Assembly: GCF_900188025.1 (NCBI RefSeq)
Contig: NZ_FZNO01000001.1
Coordinates: forward strand, 337,616-401,615
DNA: 64,000 bases
Source of the DNA: Blastococcus mobilis
GTDB taxonomy: Bacteria; Actinomycetota; Actinomycetes; Mycobacteriales; Geodermatophilaceae
Direction: 5' to 3'
Position numbers and translations under genes: made by a program. Shown here piece after piece: positions 35,334-46,080 of the stretch (the stretch's first letter is position 1; every line of letters begins with the position of its first letter). Under the pieces are notes generated by a model that had not been told where the DNA came from, did not search any database, and saw nothing but the letters and a program-made list of their open reading frames with translations.

Positions 35334-36587
35334 TCAGTCGTCCTGGGACTCCAGGATCTGCTGGATGTGCGCCAGAGCTGTCGCCAGTTCGCGGAAGCTG
35401 GTGCTCAGCGGCGAGAGGCCGACTCGAAGACCGCGGGCCGGCCGGAAGTCCGGGATGATGCCCCGACGCCACAGCTCGTCGACGACCGACTTCATCGCGT
35501 CGTGCTCGAGGGTGACGTGCCCCGCCCGGTGCTCGGCGTCGCGAGGCGAGGCGACGACGACCCCGAGCGGGGCGAGGACCTTGTCGGCGACCGCGATCGC
35601 GTAGTCGGTGAGCAGGACCGACTTGTTCCGGATGGCCGGCATGCCGGCCCGCTCGATCAGCGCCAGCATGTCCTCGATCGGGATCATCGACAGGATCGGC
35701 GGGGTGCCGCTGAGGAAGCGCCGGATGCCCGACGCGGGGACGTAGTCCGGGCCCATGGCGAACGGCTCGGCGTGGCCCATCCAGCCCGTGATCGGCTGCG
35801 CCAGCTCCTCGTGGAGCCGCTGGGCGACGTAGCCGTAGGCGGGCGCGCCCGGTCCACCGTTGAGGAACTTGTAGCTGCAGCCCACGGCGAGATCGACAGC
35901 GGCGGCGTCCAGTTGCACGTCGACGACGCCGGCGGAGTGGCAGAGGTCCCACAGCACGAGGGCGCCGGCCCGGTGCGCCGCGGCTGTGATCCCCGGCAGG
36001 TCGGCGATGTAGGCGGACTTGTAGGCCACGTGACTGAGCACGAGGAGCGCCGTCCGGTCGCCCAGCAGCGCGTCGACCTCGGCTCGCTGCACGCCTGTCG
36101 CCGGGTCGGGCTCGATCCACCGGATCGTCCGTCCGGTCTCCGCGGCGATCGAGGCGAGGATGAAGCGGTCGGTCGGGAAGTTCTCGGTGTCGGCGACGAT
36201 CTCGGAGCGCTCGGGCCGGGCGTCGACCGCTGCGCGGATGAGCTTGTAGAGCATGACGGTGGTGGAGTCGCCCACGACCGTCTGCCCCGGGGAAGCCCCG
36301 AGGACCGCGCGCCCGATGAGGTCGCCCACGGCCGTCGGACGGTCCATCCAGGACTCGTCCCAGGCGCGGATCAGACGCTCGCCCCACTCGCCGTCGACGA
36401 ATCCGGCGAGACGCTCGCGGGTGACCTTCAGCGGCCGGCCGAGCGAGTTGCCGTCGAGGTAGGCGAGGACACCGTCGGGCAGGACGAACTCGGATCGCAG
36501 GGCGGCCAGCGGATCGCGAACGTCGCGCTCGACGGCCAGCTCGACGAATTCGTCGGGGAGCCGGACGTCCACGCGGTCCTCACGCAC
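35334..36587 (-). CDS. kynU: Kynureninase
   Basis: A 417-residue PLP enzyme that cleaves L-kynurenine to anthranilate and alanine. It has [35 protein letters not shown] and the PLP lysine in [19 protein letters not shown]. The C-terminal small domain has [18 protein letters not shown] 36587 overlaps the kynA stop by eight bases, so the two steps are co-translated. Anthranilate would feed aromatic degradation or biosynthesis. Confidence 0.94.
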   Translation of the reverse strand: MREDRVDVRLPDEFVELAVERDVRDPLAALRSEFVLPDGVLAYLDGNSLGRPLKVTRERLAGFVDGEWGERLIRAWDESWMDRPTAVGDLIGRAVLGASPGQTVVGDSTTVMLYKLIRAAVDARPERSEIVADTENFPTDRFILASIAAETGRTIRWIEPDPATGVQRAEVDALLGDRTALLVLSHVAYKSAYIADLPGITAAAHRAGALVLWDLCHSAGVVDVQLDAAAVDLAVGCSYKFLNGGPGAPAYGYVAQRLHEELAQPITGWMGHAEPFAMGPDYVPASGIRRFLSGTPPILSMIPIEDMLALIERAGMPAIRNKSVLLTDYAIAVADKVLAPLGVVVASPRDAEHRAGHVTLEHDAMKSVVDELWRRGIIPDFRPARGLRVGLSPLSTSFRELATALAHIQQILESQDD

Positions 36588-37428
36588 CGATCCACGTCCT
36601 CACCGTGTAGAGCTCCGGGAAGAAGGTCAGGTCCAGCGCCCGCTGGAGGAAGTCGACCCCCGAGCTACCGCCGGTGCCCGTCTTGAAGCCGATGGTCCGC
36701 TGGACCGTCCGGAGGTGGCGGAACCGCCACAGCTGCACGGCGTCCTCCAGGTCGACGAGGTCCTCGCAGGTGGCGTACTCCGCCCAGTGCGCCGCGGTGT
36801 CCTCGTAGATCGCCTTGTACACGGGGAGCAGTGACGCGTCCTCGACCCACGCCTTCCGCACGTCGCGGTCCAGGACCTGCTGCGGGATCTCGTGACCGCT
36901 GCGCGCCAGGAAGGACAGGAAGGAGTCGTAGACGGTGGGGGAGTCGAGCAGCTCCGCCAGCATGTCGTGGGCTTCCGGCCTGGATACGAACACCTTGAGC
37001 ATGCGCTCGTTCTTGTTGCCGAGGATGAACTCGACGGCGCGGTACTGGTAGGACTGGAAGCCGGACGCGTTGCCCAGGACACCGCGGAACTCCATGTACT
37101 CGCTGGGCGTCAGCGTCGCGAGGACCGACCACTGGTCGGTGAGGGTCCGGAAGATGTGCTTGACCCGTGCCAGTCCCTTGCGCGCGCGCCGGACGTCGTC
37201 GGCGTCGAGACAGGCTCGGACGGCCCGCAGCTCGTGCAGCGCCAGCTTCAGCCACAGCTCGGTCGTCTGGTGCGCGATGATGAACAGCGGCTCGTCGTGG
37301 TGGTCGCTGATCGGGCGCTGCGCGGACAGCAGCGTGTCGAGCGCCAGGTAGCCGCCGTAGTCCATCGTGGCGGTGAAGTCCGTCGCCACACCGTCCTCGA
37401 TGGCGCGAACGCCGTTCTCGATCGCCAT
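36580..37428 (-). CDS. kynA: Tryptophan 2,3-dioxygenase
   Basis: A 282-residue cytoplasmic haem enzyme converting L-tryptophan to N-formylkynurenine. Hallmarks are [36 protein letters not shown] (distal His and substrate contacts), [20 protein letters not shown] and [16 protein letters not shown], with the proximal haem His in [18 protein letters not shown] 37428 has GGGAGG. Operon kynA-kynU, divergent from a hydrolase that probably supplies the middle step. Confidence 0.95.
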   Translation of the reverse strand: MAIENGVRAIEDGVATDFTATMDYGGYLALDTLLSAQRPISDHHDEPLFIIAHQTTELWLKLALHELRAVRACLDADDVRRARKGLARVKHIFRTLTDQWSVLATLTPSEYMEFRGVLGNASGFQSYQYRAVEFILGNKNERMLKVFVSRPEAHDMLAELLDSPTVYDSFLSFLARSGHEIPQQVLDRDVRKAWVEDASLLPVYKAIYEDTAAHWAEYATCEDLVDLEDAVQLWRFRHLRTVQRTIGFKTGTGGSSGVDFLQRALDLTFFPELYTVRTWIGA

Positions 37429-37548
37429 GACCCTCCCTCTCCGTGCCGGCCGCTATCGCCGTCCAGGTCGCTGCCGAGGCGCCGTTCGACCGATCGAGTA
37501 GTACTACCGCATGATCTTTCGCCACCGGATGCACCGGACGGAGCTCTG

Positions 37549-38304
37549 ATGACGTCGGACTCCGAGGATCGGTCGGTGCTGACCCGGACGGCGTCGGCGC
37601 CGGACGCCGTCTTCGCGTACGGCCCGGACGACGGGCAGGTGGCCGACGTCCGGTTCGCCGGGACGAACGCGCTCGACCGGCCGCTGCTGGTGCTGCTGCA
37701 CGGCGGGTTCTGGCGTCCGAAGTTCGACCGGGTGCACGTCCGGCCGATGACCGAGGCCCTCGCCGCGGCCGGCTGGCCGACGGTGACGCCGGAGTACCGC
37801 CGCATCCCCGGCCGGCCCGATCTCGCCGTGGCGGACGTCCATGCGGCCGTGCGGGCGATCACCGGGCGGCCTGGACTCGCCGGCGGGCGGGACACCCGCG
37901 TCCTGCTCGTCGGGCACTCCGCCGGTGGACACCTGGCGCTGCAGGCGGCCGCGACCCTCGGACCCGCACATGCTCCGGCCGGCGTCCTGGCCCTGGCGCC
38001 GGTGGCCGACCTGCGTCGGGCGCAGGCGCTACGTCTGGGCAGCGATGCGGTGCCGGCCTTCCTCGGGGAGGACGCCGCCGCGCGTCCTGACCTGGACCCG
38101 GCGCTGCTGCCCTCCCCGGGGGGACCGGTCCGGATCGTGCACGGGACCGAAGACGGCATCGTCCCCGTCGAGGTGAGCGAGTCCTACGTGCGGCACCATC
38201 CCGGGGCGGTGCTGACTGCGGTCGTCTCCGGGCACTTCGCGCTGATCGACCCCCGAAGTGCAGCCTGGCCGACGGTGCTCGGCGCCCTCGACCACTTCCG
38301 TTGA
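37549..38304 (+). CDS. Alpha/beta hydrolase, probable kynurenine formamidase
   Basis: A 251-residue hydrolase. The oxyanion motif is LLHGGFWRPKFDRVH, the nucleophile elbow LLVGHSAGGHLALQA, the acid in HGTEDGIVPVE and the His in VVSGHFALIDP. HGG-F/W and GHSAGG are typical of arylformamidases of the alpha/beta type, which turn N-formylkynurenine into kynurenine. The 120-base divergent promoter shared with kynA-kynU makes that role likely, and no other formamidase is seen nearby. ATG 37549 has GGAG six bases upstream. Activity is inferred from context. Confidence 0.78.
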   Translation: MTSDSEDRSVLTRTASAPDAVFAYGPDDGQVADVRFAGTNALDRPLLVLLHGGFWRPKFDRVHVRPMTEALAAAGWPTVTPEYRRIPGRPDLAVADVHAAVRAITGRPGLAGGRDTRVLLVGHSAGGHLALQAAATLGPAHAPAGVLALAPVADLRRAQALRLGSDAVPAFLGEDAAARPDLDPALLPSPGGPVRIVHGTEDGIVPVEVSESYVRHHPGAVLTAVVSGHFALIDPRSAAWPTVLGALDHFR

Positions 38305-38392
38305 CCAGCGTCCAGGGAAAGCAGCCCGAGGTTGGGCGTGAGCGCGGGACCGGCACCGGGCGTGCGAGGCACGTCAGGGGGATGACGGCCGC

Positions 38393-39394
38393 TCACCCCG
38401 GGTCGAGCTCGTGTCCGGCCGGAACCGCCCGGGTGAGGCCCCGGTAGGCCTCCGAGGCCCGGATCCGACCTGTGACGACGTCGTGGATGGTCCGCGCGAT
38501 CGGCATGTCGAGCCCGTGGTGGTCGGCCAGCTCCACCACCGTGGACGCCGTCTTCACACCCTCCGCGACCATGCGCATCTCACCCAGGATCTCGTCGAGC
38601 GACCGACCCAGGCCCAGCTGCTCGCCGACGTGGCGGTTACGGCTCTGCGGGCTCATGCACGTGGCGACCAGGTCGCCCATGCCGGCGAGCCCGGCGAGGG
38701 TGGTCGCCTCGCCCCCCATGGCCACGGCCAGGGTGGTCAGTTCGGCCAGGCCGCGGGACATCACCGCAGATCGGGTGTTGTCGCCCACGCCCAGGCCCTG
38801 GGCCATGCCGGTGGCGATCGCGATGACGTTCTTGAGCGCGCCCCCGATCTCGCAGCCGACGACGTCGTGGTGGGTGTAGACGCGGAAGACGCCGCGGGCC
38901 AACTCGCGCTGCAGCGCCGCGGCGACGGTCAGGTCCTCGGTCGCGATCACGCTGGCCGCGGCCTGGCCGGCCAGGATCTCCCTCGCCAGGTTGGGGCCGG
39001 TCAGGGCCGCGGCCGGCCGCCCGGGCAGCACCTCCTTGATCACCTCGGTCATGCGCAGGTGGGTGTTGCGCTCGAGCCCCTTGCTGAGACTCACCACCGG
39101 GATCCACGGCGCGAGGTGCGGCCGGGTCAGCTCGAGCGCCTCACGGAACGCCCCCGTCGGCACCCCCACCACCAGCAGTTCCGCGTGCCGGGATGCCCGC
39201 TCGAGGTCGGCGGTCGCGCGCAACCGCGCGGGCAGCCGGGCACCGGGCAGATAGGCCTCGTTGGAGCGCTGCTCATCGACCTCGGCAGCCACGTCGGGAT
39301 TGCGCGCCCAGAGGAGCACCTCGTGGTCGCGTCGGCACATGAGGGCGGCGACCGTCGTCCCCCAGGAGCCTGCCCCGAGCACGGTCACCCTCAT
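38393..39394 (-). CDS. gpsA: Glycerol-3-phosphate dehydrogenase [NAD(P)+]
   Basis: A 333-residue cytoplasmic enzyme reducing dihydroxyacetone phosphate to sn-glycerol 3-phosphate for lipid synthesis. It has the Rossmann motif VTVLGAGSWGTTVAAL, VVSLSKGLE, AALTGPNLAREI and the catalytic Lys in EIGGALKNVIAIATGMAQ; TRSAVMSRGLAEL follows. ATG 39394 with AGGAGG. Confidence 0.94.
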   Translation of the reverse strand: MRVTVLGAGSWGTTVAALMCRRDHEVLLWARNPDVAAEVDEQRSNEAYLPGARLPARLRATADLERASRHAELLVVGVPTGAFREALELTRPHLAPWIPVVSLSKGLERNTHLRMTEVIKEVLPGRPAAALTGPNLAREILAGQAAASVIATEDLTVAAALQRELARGVFRVYTHHDVVGCEIGGALKNVIAIATGMAQGLGVGDNTRSAVMSRGLAELTTLAVAMGGEATTLAGLAGMGDLVATCMSPQSRNRHVGEQLGLGRSLDEILGEMRMVAEGVKTASTVVELADHHGLDMPIARTIHDVVTGRIRASEAYRGLTRAVPAGHELDPG

Positions 39395-39471
39395 CGACGT
39401 CCTCCTGACGGTCGTGATCACCCGCCCGGACAGGATGCGGGCGGACGCCGCTGAGGACCAGTGGGGAGGCC

Positions 39472-39741
39472 TCACGGGCGTCGCGCCCGCGACCGACGGA
39501 TCGCCGCCCGCACCACCCCCAGGAGCAGTACGAGACCGGTCACCCATCCCGCGATCTCGGCGCCACCGGCGAGTGACGTTCCGAGGACGGCGTCGAGACA
39601 GCCGCCGATCCAGGACCACAGCCCGTAGCCCACGACGTAGCCGAGCACGACGACGAGCAGGGCCGGGACGGCGAACACGAGCAGGAACATGGGTCTCCGG
39701 GCCGGGTACGGCGCCCGCTCAGGCGCCCGGAGGTCTTCCAT
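39472..39741 (-). CDS. Small hypothetical membrane protein
   Basis: About 89 residues from ATG 39741: a short charged N-terminus, a TM helix FLLVFAVPALLVVVLGYVVG, a linker GLWSWIGGCLDAVLG and a second helix AGWVTGLVLLLGVVRAA, ending in a basic tail. No family recognised. Confidence 0.5.
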   Translation of the reverse strand: MEDLRAPERAPYPARRPMFLLVFAVPALLVVVLGYVVGYGLWSWIGGCLDAVLGTSLAGGAEIAGWVTGLVLLLGVVRAAIRRSRARRP

Positions 39742-39880
39742 CGGCGCGCTGGCCGTGGATGCGCAGCAACGCATCGCGATCCACCGGCCCTGGCCGATCC
39801 GTCCTCGCCCGGCGCGCCACCGCTTCCCAGCCCGACCACGTGAGGGGCGCGGAGGACCGGCCGATGCTGACGACGGAACG

Positions 39881-41028
39881 TCACCACTCCGCGAAGGAGC
39901 CGTCGGGGTGCCGCCAGATCGGCCCCCGCCACCGGTGCCCCGTCCGCGCGGCTCGGCGGACGGCGACCTCGTCGATCTCCACGCCGAGGCCCGCCCCCGT
40001 CGGACGGGCGCACCAGCCGTCCGCGAAGGCGAACACGGACGGGTCGACGAGGTAGTCCAGGAGGTCGGAGGTGGTGTTGTAGTGGATGCCCAGGCTCTGT
40101 TCCTGGATCAGGACATTGGGTGTCGCGAAGTCCACCTGCAGGTACGCCGCGAGAGCGATGGGACCGAGGGGACAGTGGGGGGCCAGGAGGACGTCGAACG
40201 TCTCGGCCAGAGCCGCGATCCGGCGGCACTCGGAGATGCCGCCCGCGTGTGAGACGTCCGGCTGGGCGACGGCGATGCCGGCCTGGAGCACGGGCAGGAA
40301 GTCCGCGCGGCTGTAGAGCCGTTCCCCCGTGGCGATCGGGAGGGTCGTGGCGTCGACGACGTCCCTCAGCCGGTGGCTCGAGTGCTCGGGCAGGACGGGC
40401 TCCTCGACGAACAGCGGTCGCAGCGGTTCGAGCTCGGACACGATGCGACGCGCCATGGGGGTCGTGAACCGGCCGTGGAAGTCCAGGGCGAAGTCGCCGT
40501 CGGGCCGCATCGCCTCCCGCGCGGCGGCGGCCAGACCCAGAGTGCGGTCGATCGCCACCGTCGTGTCCAGCGGGCTCATCCGGCCGGACGCGTTGAGCTT
40601 CACGGCGGTGAAGCCGGCGGCTCGCATCTCGGCGGCCCGGTCGGCGATCTCCGCCGGCTCGTCGCCACCGATCCAGCCGTAGACGCGGGCGCGGTCGCGC
40701 ACGGGGCCGCCGAGCAACTGGTGGACGGGCACGCCGTAGGACTTGCCGGCGATGTCCCACAGCGCCTGGTCCAGTCCCGCCACGGCCGAGGAGAAGACGG
40801 CCCACCGCGGTAGAACCCGGACTTGGTCATGACCTGCCAGTGGTCCTCGATCCGGCGTGGATCCTGGCCCACCAGGATGTCTTCCAGGTCCCGGATCGCC
40901 GCTTCGACGGTGTGGCTGCGCCCTTCGAGGGTTGCCTCGCCCCAGCCGTCGAGCCCCTCGTCGGTCGACACCTTGACGAAGAGCCAACGTGGCGGGACCA
41001 GGAAGGTCTCGATCTCGGTGACCTTCAC
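39881..41028 (-). pseudogene. Galactonate-dehydratase-like enolase superfamily enzyme, frameshifted
   Basis: Mandelate racemase/muconate lactonizing group, most like DgoD. The N-terminal part reads [20 protein letters not shown] up to [14 protein letters not shown]; the sequence then continues in another frame as [75 protein letters not shown] and ATGERLYSRADF. One missing G in a G run near 40801 (GGG for an expected GGGG) restores the frame. All catalytic segments are present, so the gene was functional recently or the break is a sequencing error. The enzyme would dehydrate a sugar acid to a 2-keto-3-deoxy acid. Divergent from a 2-hydroxyacid dehydrogenase. Confidence 0.82.
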
Positions 41029-41342
41029 GGCGGCGACCCGCCGGGCGCGCGCCCCCCGGTCGCCGAGGGAGACCAGGCGTGCCCCGCGTGGTCGTGCGTG
41101 ACGGCCGCACGGCTGGTCCGCATGATGGGAGTGTGCTGCGGTCGTGTGCCACGTGCATCGGCTGGCACGGCCGTTCCCGCGGCGAGCATGCTGATGCTTC
41201 TCTCGCCGACGACCCAGGGCTGCGCATTCCGTCCCGACGACGCGGTCCTGAGCCGACGGGGCCGACGTGGGGCACCGCCTGACGGGGCTACCCGCCCGGA
41301 CGGAGGCGCACGTCGGACCTCGACCGAAAGCGGACATCCCCC
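41029..41342. other. Divergent intergenic region
   Basis: About 314 bases between the dehydratase-like gene and the 2-hydroxyacid dehydrogenase. It should hold both promoters. I see no clear consensus, RNA or repeat. Confidence 0.5.
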
Positions 41343-42284
41343 ATGAAGCTCCTGCTCCCTGACTCGCTCCCGCTGAGCCCGTCCCTGCTCGAGGGGGTCG
41401 AGGCAGTCACCTACGACGCCTCGGCCCCGGTGCCGGACGCGCACCTCGATGCCGAGGCGATGGTGGTCTGGGGCAGTTCCGGCGAGCACCTCGCCCACGT
41501 CGCCGCTCGGATGCCGCGGTTGCGCTGGGTGCAGACCCTGGCGGCCGGGCCGGACGCGGTCCTCGCCGCGGGCTTCCCGGACGAGGTCGTCGTCACCGCC
41601 GGCCTGGGACTCCACGACCGGCCCGTCGCCGAGCACGCGTTGGCACTGATCCTCGCGCTGGTCCGGCGCCTGCCCGCCGCAGCGAGGGCGCAGGCGGAGC
41701 ATCGCTGGGCCGACGAGCTCGGCGGCCTCCAGCCGTTGCATCCTCCGGGCGCGGTGACCACGCTCCTCGACGCCCGGGTGCTCGTCTGGGGGTTCGGGCA
41801 CATCGGGCAGACCCTCGCGCCCATGCTTCGCCAGCTCGGTGCCCAGGTCCGCGGAATCGGCCGCAGCCCGGGGGAGCGGTCGGGCTTCCCCGTCGTCACC
41901 GAGGAGGAACTGGAGTCCGAGCTCGGACGGACCGACGTCCTGGTCATGATCCTGCCGTCGACGCCCGCCACGACGAACGCGCTGGACGCCCGCCGGCTCT
42001 CTGCTCTGCCCCCGCACGCCCACGTCGTCAACGTCGGACGCGGCTCCACCGTCGACGAGGCCGCGCTGGTCACGGCACTGGCGGACGGCCGGATCGCCGG
42101 CGCCGCCCTGGACGTCACCGCTGCCGAACCGCTGCCCGCGGACTCGCCGCTCTGGGAGGCGCCCAATCTGCTGCTGACGCCGCATGCCGCCGGCGGTCGG
42201 CCGGTGGGCGCCGACGAGCTCATCTCGACCAACCTCGCGGCGCTGATGAAGGGGGAGCAGCTGAGGAACGTGGTCGACCGGTGA
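41343..42284 (+). CDS. D-isomer-specific 2-hydroxyacid dehydrogenase
   Basis: A 313-residue NAD-dependent cytoplasmic enzyme interconverting a 2-hydroxy and a 2-keto acid. It has [25 protein letters not shown], the nucleotide site [33 protein letters not shown] (catalytic Arg region differs from the usual NxxRGxxVD only slightly) and the catalytic His in [14 protein letters not shown] 41343. The substrate is unknown; neighbouring sugar-acid and lactate-type genes suggest glyoxylate or a sugar-derived keto acid. Confidence 0.88.
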   Translation: MKLLLPDSLPLSPSLLEGVEAVTYDASAPVPDAHLDAEAMVVWGSSGEHLAHVAARMPRLRWVQTLAAGPDAVLAAGFPDEVVVTAGLGLHDRPVAEHALALILALVRRLPAAARAQAEHRWADELGGLQPLHPPGAVTTLLDARVLVWGFGHIGQTLAPMLRQLGAQVRGIGRSPGERSGFPVVTEEELESELGRTDVLVMILPSTPATTNALDARRLSALPPHAHVVNVGRGSTVDEAALVTALADGRIAGAALDVTAAEPLPADSPLWEAPNLLLTPHAAGGRPVGADELISTNLAALMKGEQLRNVVDR

Positions 42285-42442
42285 CGGGTGCAGCGGCTGA
42301 GGACGAGCCGCCGCAGAACAGCGCTCCGCGTGCGGCATCCGTCGACGACGAGCGGTCGGCCGTCCTGACTGCGACCCTGGACCCGCGCCGCGTGCCGCGC
42401 CGGTCGTCGACGGATCCGCCTTATTCGTAGGGGGCGAGGAGC

Positions 42443-43725
42443 GTGACGGACAAGGTGCCATTGGGGCCGGTCCGGACCGCTCGGCGGGCACCGAAGTGGT
42501 CCGAGCTCCGTGACGTGGTCCAGTTCAGGAGGCCGCGGTTCGGCCGGACGGCGCGGCGCCTGACGGGGGCGCTCACCGTCCGCGATCTACGCGCGGCGGC
42601 GCAGCGGACCACTCCCCGCGCGGTCTTCCACTACGTGGACGGCGCGGCCGAGGAGGAGATCACGGCGGCCCGGAACCTGGCGGCCTACCGGCGGGTCACG
42701 TTCCACCCGGATGCGCTGCGCTCGGTCGCCGATCCCGACACGAGCGTGGAGCTGTCGGCACGCGGATCGCGATGCCCCTGGTGTTCGCTCCCACCGGCTA
42801 CACCCGGATGATGCACCACCACGGCGAAGCGGCCGTCGCGGCCGTCGCCGAGCACGTCGGGGTGCCGTACGCCCTCTCGACGGTGGGCTCCACCTCGATC
42901 GAGGACGTCCGCGCCGCCGCACCCGAGGCCGACCTCTGGTTCCAGTTGTACTTCACCACCGACCCGGAGCTCAATGACGACCTCCTGTCCCGGGCCGAGG
43001 CGGCCGGGTACTCGACGGTCCTGCTCACCGTCGACACCACGGTGTCCGGCATGCGGCTCAGGGACGTGGCCAACGGCCTGACCATCCCGCCGACGCTGAC
43101 CGCCAGGACCGTGCTCAACATGTCCCGGTTCCCGGTGTGGTGGTTCAACGAGCTGACCACCGGGGGGCTGACGTTCGCATCGCTCACCGGCGTCCAGGGG
43201 AACCCGACCCCGGGTGAGGTGGCCGGCATGATGTTCGACCCCGGGCTGGATGTCGCCGCGCTGGACTGGCTGCGGCGGCGGTGGCGGGGCAACCTCCTGG
43301 TCAAGGGTGTGACCACTCCCGACTCGGCCCGCGAGATCATGGAGCACGGGGCCGACGGCGTGGTGGTCTCCAACCACGGCGGGCGTCAGCTTGACCGCTC
43401 GGCTGCGACGCTGGACGTGCTGCCCGCGATCCGTGCGGCCGTCGGGCAGCACGCAACGGTGCTCATCGACGGTGGGGTCCTCCACGGCCAGGACATCCTG
43501 GCCGCCCGCGCGCTCGGAGCGGACGCCGTGATGATCGGCCGTGCGTATCTGTACGGACTCATGGCCGGCGGTCGGGACGGCGTTCTCCGCGTGTACGAGA
43601 TCCTCGCCGAGGAGTACCAGCGTTCGATGCAGTTGCTCGGCGTGCGACGCAGCGCGGACCTCTCGAGGCGCCACGTCGCCTTCACGCCGCACGGCACCGG
43701 CGACTACCCGAACGTCTCGGTCTGA
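42443..43725 (+). pseudogene. FMN-dependent alpha-hydroxy-acid dehydrogenase (lactate dehydrogenase type), frameshifted
   Basis: LldD/glycolate-oxidase family. The first frame gives TVRDLRAAAQRTTPRAVFHYVDGAAEEEI up to PDTSVEL (conserved YVDGGAxxE region). After bases 42754-42756 the protein continues in the next frame as GTRIAMPLVFAPTGYTRMMH, WFQLYFTTDPELNDDLL, LLVKGVTTPDSAREIMEHGA, VVSNHGGRQLDRSAATLDVL (catalytic His and Arg) and VLIDGGVLHGQDILAARALG. One base is missing. Apart from that, the protein is full length (~425 residues). It would oxidise L-lactate or another 2-hydroxy acid. Confidence 0.85.
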
Positions 43726-43813
43726 TCGCGACCGCGCGACCCAGGTTGCCCCGAGCCGGGAGCGTGCAGCAATGTACGCCTCGACAGTGATGCAGCTCAC
43801 GCGGGGGGGCGCG

Positions 43814-44406
43814 ATGGTCACGACCCGTCCGGGAGGCCACCCTTCGTCGGTGGTAGACCTGTTCCCGACCAAGCACCTGGCCGCGCCGTCGGTTCGGGAC
43901 ATGCCGGAGCCGCCCCCAGCTTCCGGCACGTCATCGGCCCCGGGATCATCGCTGCCGGCGTCGGCATGGCCAGCGGCGAGTTCATCCTCTATCCCTACAT
44001 CGCCTCGCAGGTGGGGCTGGAGGAGCTGTTCACCCGGAGCAACGCGGTGACGCTCCATCTGCCTCTGACGCGCGAGACGCACGGGCTCGTGGGGGCGGAC
44101 CTGCTCGCGCGGATGCCGACCGCGTCCTACCTCGTCAACACCGCCCGCGGCGGACTGGTCGAGCTCGACGCCGTGCTCCGGGCCCTGGAGGAGGGAGTGC
44201 TGGCGGGCGTCGCCCTCGACGTGCTCCCCGAGGAGCCGCCACCGCCCGACCACCCGGTGCTGGCCCATCCCCGTGCCCTCGTGACGCCGCACGTCGCGTG
44301 GTACTCGCGGGAGTCCGAGGTGGAACTGCGGCGCAAGGCAGCAGGAAACGTCGTCACGTGGGCGCGGACGGGGCGTCCTGACTACCCGGTCGTCGAAGGC
44401 CGGTGA
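43814..44406 (+). pseudogene. Chimera: Nramp-family transporter N-terminus joined to 2-hydroxyacid dehydrogenase C-terminus
   Basis: From ATG 43814 the frame reads VVDLFPTKHLAAPSVRDMPE and, after a one-base loss in the C run at 43912-43917, SFRHVIGPGIIAAGVGMASG and EFILYPYIASQVGL. This is the cytoplasmic start and first helix of an Nramp-type metal transporter. Without a stop it becomes EELFTRSNAVTLHLPLTRET, VNTARGGLVELDAVLRALEEG and LVTPHVAWYSRESE, the C-terminal half of a D-3-phosphoglycerate-dehydrogenase-like enzyme, with catalytic His. The join is near 44010-44015. It can only come from a deletion that removed most of the transporter and the first half of the dehydrogenase, or from an assembly error. 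Confidence 0.78.
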
Positions 44407-44440
44407 CGCCGCGACCGTCGCCCCCTCGACGGTCGCGGCG
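44407..44440. terminator. Strong terminator hairpin
   Basis: A perfect 14-bp stem: CGCCGCGACCGTCG (44407-44420), loop CCCCCT, CGACGGTCGCGGCG (44427-44440), directly after the TGA at 44404-44406. No U-tract. Confidence 0.8.
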
Positions 44441-44490
44441 ACGGGCTCACGTGAGGTCGCCCCGGGCCGCATCCTCCCCGGCGCCCGTGG

Positions 44491-44580
44491 TCACGCGATG
44501 CGGCGCACGCGGTTGATCGTCAGCCCCTTGTCGTCCAGCAGCTCCGGGATGCGCGCGGCGAACTCCTGGAGGTGAGGCGG
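44491..44580 (-). pseudogene. Unidentified C-terminal gene fragment
   Basis: The minus strand reads HLQEFAARIPELLDDKGLTI and NRVRRIA before a TGA at 44491-44493. It looks like the last ~25 residues of a real protein, but upstream the frame has no protein-like continuation. Family not recognised. It fits the decay seen across this region. Confidence 0.3.
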
Positions 44581-44632
44581 GCATCGCGTCCTCACCGGGC
44601 ATGCCGGTACGCCGTGGCGCTACATTCCGGCC

Positions 44633-45799
44633 ATGGCCGGTGGGGAGGTCGCCCAGGACGACGGTCCCGCGCGGGAGGTGGCTCGGCGGATGGCCGAGGC
44701 GGCGAACGCGTGGCTGGACAGCCTGGACGTGCAACAGCGGCGGGTCGCCGCCGGCGCGACGCCTGCGGACGACGCATCCGATGCCGAGCGCCGACGCTGG
44801 TTCTACACACCCACCGATCACGGTGGCCTGACCTTCCACGCACAGCGACCGGCCCAGCAGCGAGCGGCCATGCGGCTCGTGGCCTCGGGAGTGTCCACGG
44901 CCGGGTACGTCACGGTGGCGACGATCATCGGCCTCGAGAACGTCCTCGACGGGGCGGAGGGCTTCGTGACCCGCTTCGACCGGGAGCGCGGTCGTGACCC
45001 CGGCCTGTACTACCTCCGGGTCTTCGGCGAGCCCGGGGAGCGGGGGACATGGGGATGGCGTTTCGGTGGACACCACGTCTCCCTGAACAATCTCGTGGTG
45101 GACGGCGCGGTCGTCGCGACGACTCCGTGCTTCCTCGGCGCCGATCCCGCCACGTCGCCGCTGCTCGGTGGGGCGGTGAACCGGCCGCTGGCCCGCGTGG
45201 AGGACCTCGCCCGGGATCTCGTCCGGTCGTTGCGTCCCGGCCTCGCGGCTCGCGCCGTGCTGCTGCCCAGGGCTCCCTCGGACCTGGTCACCGCCAACCG
45301 CACGACGATCTCCCCGGGCGACCGGGTGATCCCGCTCGCCGGGATCTGGCGGGACGAGCGTTTTCCGGACCCGGTCGAGCAGGCGAAGCTGCAGGACCTG
45401 AGCGACGCCATTGACGTGGCCGCCGGGTACGACGACGCGGACCACGTGGCGGTGGAGTACACCGCCGAACCCAGAGGCGTGCCGGCAGCCGAACTCGACC
45501 CCGAACAACGCGTGATGGTGCGGGCGCTGCTCGGCACATATCTCGACCGCGTTCCCTCGGAGGTCTCCCCGCTGCGTCGCTACGACGACGACGCGGTCCT
45601 CGACGCCGTCCACTTCGCGTGGGCGGGGTCCACAGCGCCCGGCGAACCGCACTACTACCGCCTGCAAGGACCCCGGCTCCTGGTCGAGTGGGACAACACG
45701 CAGCGGAAGGCGAACCATGCTCACTCGGTGTGGCGTGACCCCGAGTCGGACTTCGGCCTCGACGTCCTCGCCCGGCACCGGGCCTCATCGCGCCACTGA
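44633..45799 (+). CDS. DUF3500 domain-containing protein
   Basis: A 388-residue protein with the DUF3500 pattern: RRWFYTPTDHGGLTFHAQRP, LLASG-like VASGVSTAGYVTVATIIGLE, LYYLRVFGEPGERGTWGWRF, GGHHVSLNNLVVDGAVVATT and PFFLGADPA-like CFLGADPATS. Near the end are FAWAGSTAPGEPHYYRLQG and LLVEWDNTQRKANHAHSVWRD, with conserved His and Asp/Asn residues typical of a metal hydrolase. Function is not established. TACATT at 44621-44626 lies seven bases before the ATG with no ribosome site between, which suggests a leaderless transcript. Confidence 0.85.
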   Translation: MAGGEVAQDDGPAREVARRMAEAANAWLDSLDVQQRRVAAGATPADDASDAERRRWFYTPTDHGGLTFHAQRPAQQRAAMRLVASGVSTAGYVTVATIIGLENVLDGAEGFVTRFDRERGRDPGLYYLRVFGEPGERGTWGWRFGGHHVSLNNLVVDGAVVATTPCFLGADPATSPLLGGAVNRPLARVEDLARDLVRSLRPGLAARAVLLPRAPSDLVTANRTTISPGDRVIPLAGIWRDERFPDPVEQAKLQDLSDAIDVAAGYDDADHVAVEYTAEPRGVPAAELDPEQRVMVRALLGTYLDRVPSEVSPLRRYDDDAVLDAVHFAWAGSTAPGEPHYYRLQGPRLLVEWDNTQRKANHAHSVWRDPESDFGLDVLARHRASSRH

Positions 45800-46080
45800 C
45801 CGGTAGGGGAGGCGCCCGCGCTTCCGCCACGCGCCGGAACTGCGGGCCCGGAGGACCCCGCGCAGCGCGCCGTGGGTTGTCGGCGTCGGCGTTGTCCCGG
45901 ACGAGTCACCGGTCGCCGGGCCTTCGCCGTCAGGACCTATTGCCCTCCGTCGGGCCTCCGCGTAGCTTTCGCCGGATCCGCCGCCTCCTCGTCGGAAGCA
46001 TGCACCCGTCGTCGTCGGCCGTCCAGGCCTGGTTCCGGACGCGGGCGCAGCACGCCCGTGGGTCATGGAGGGAAGCGGGC

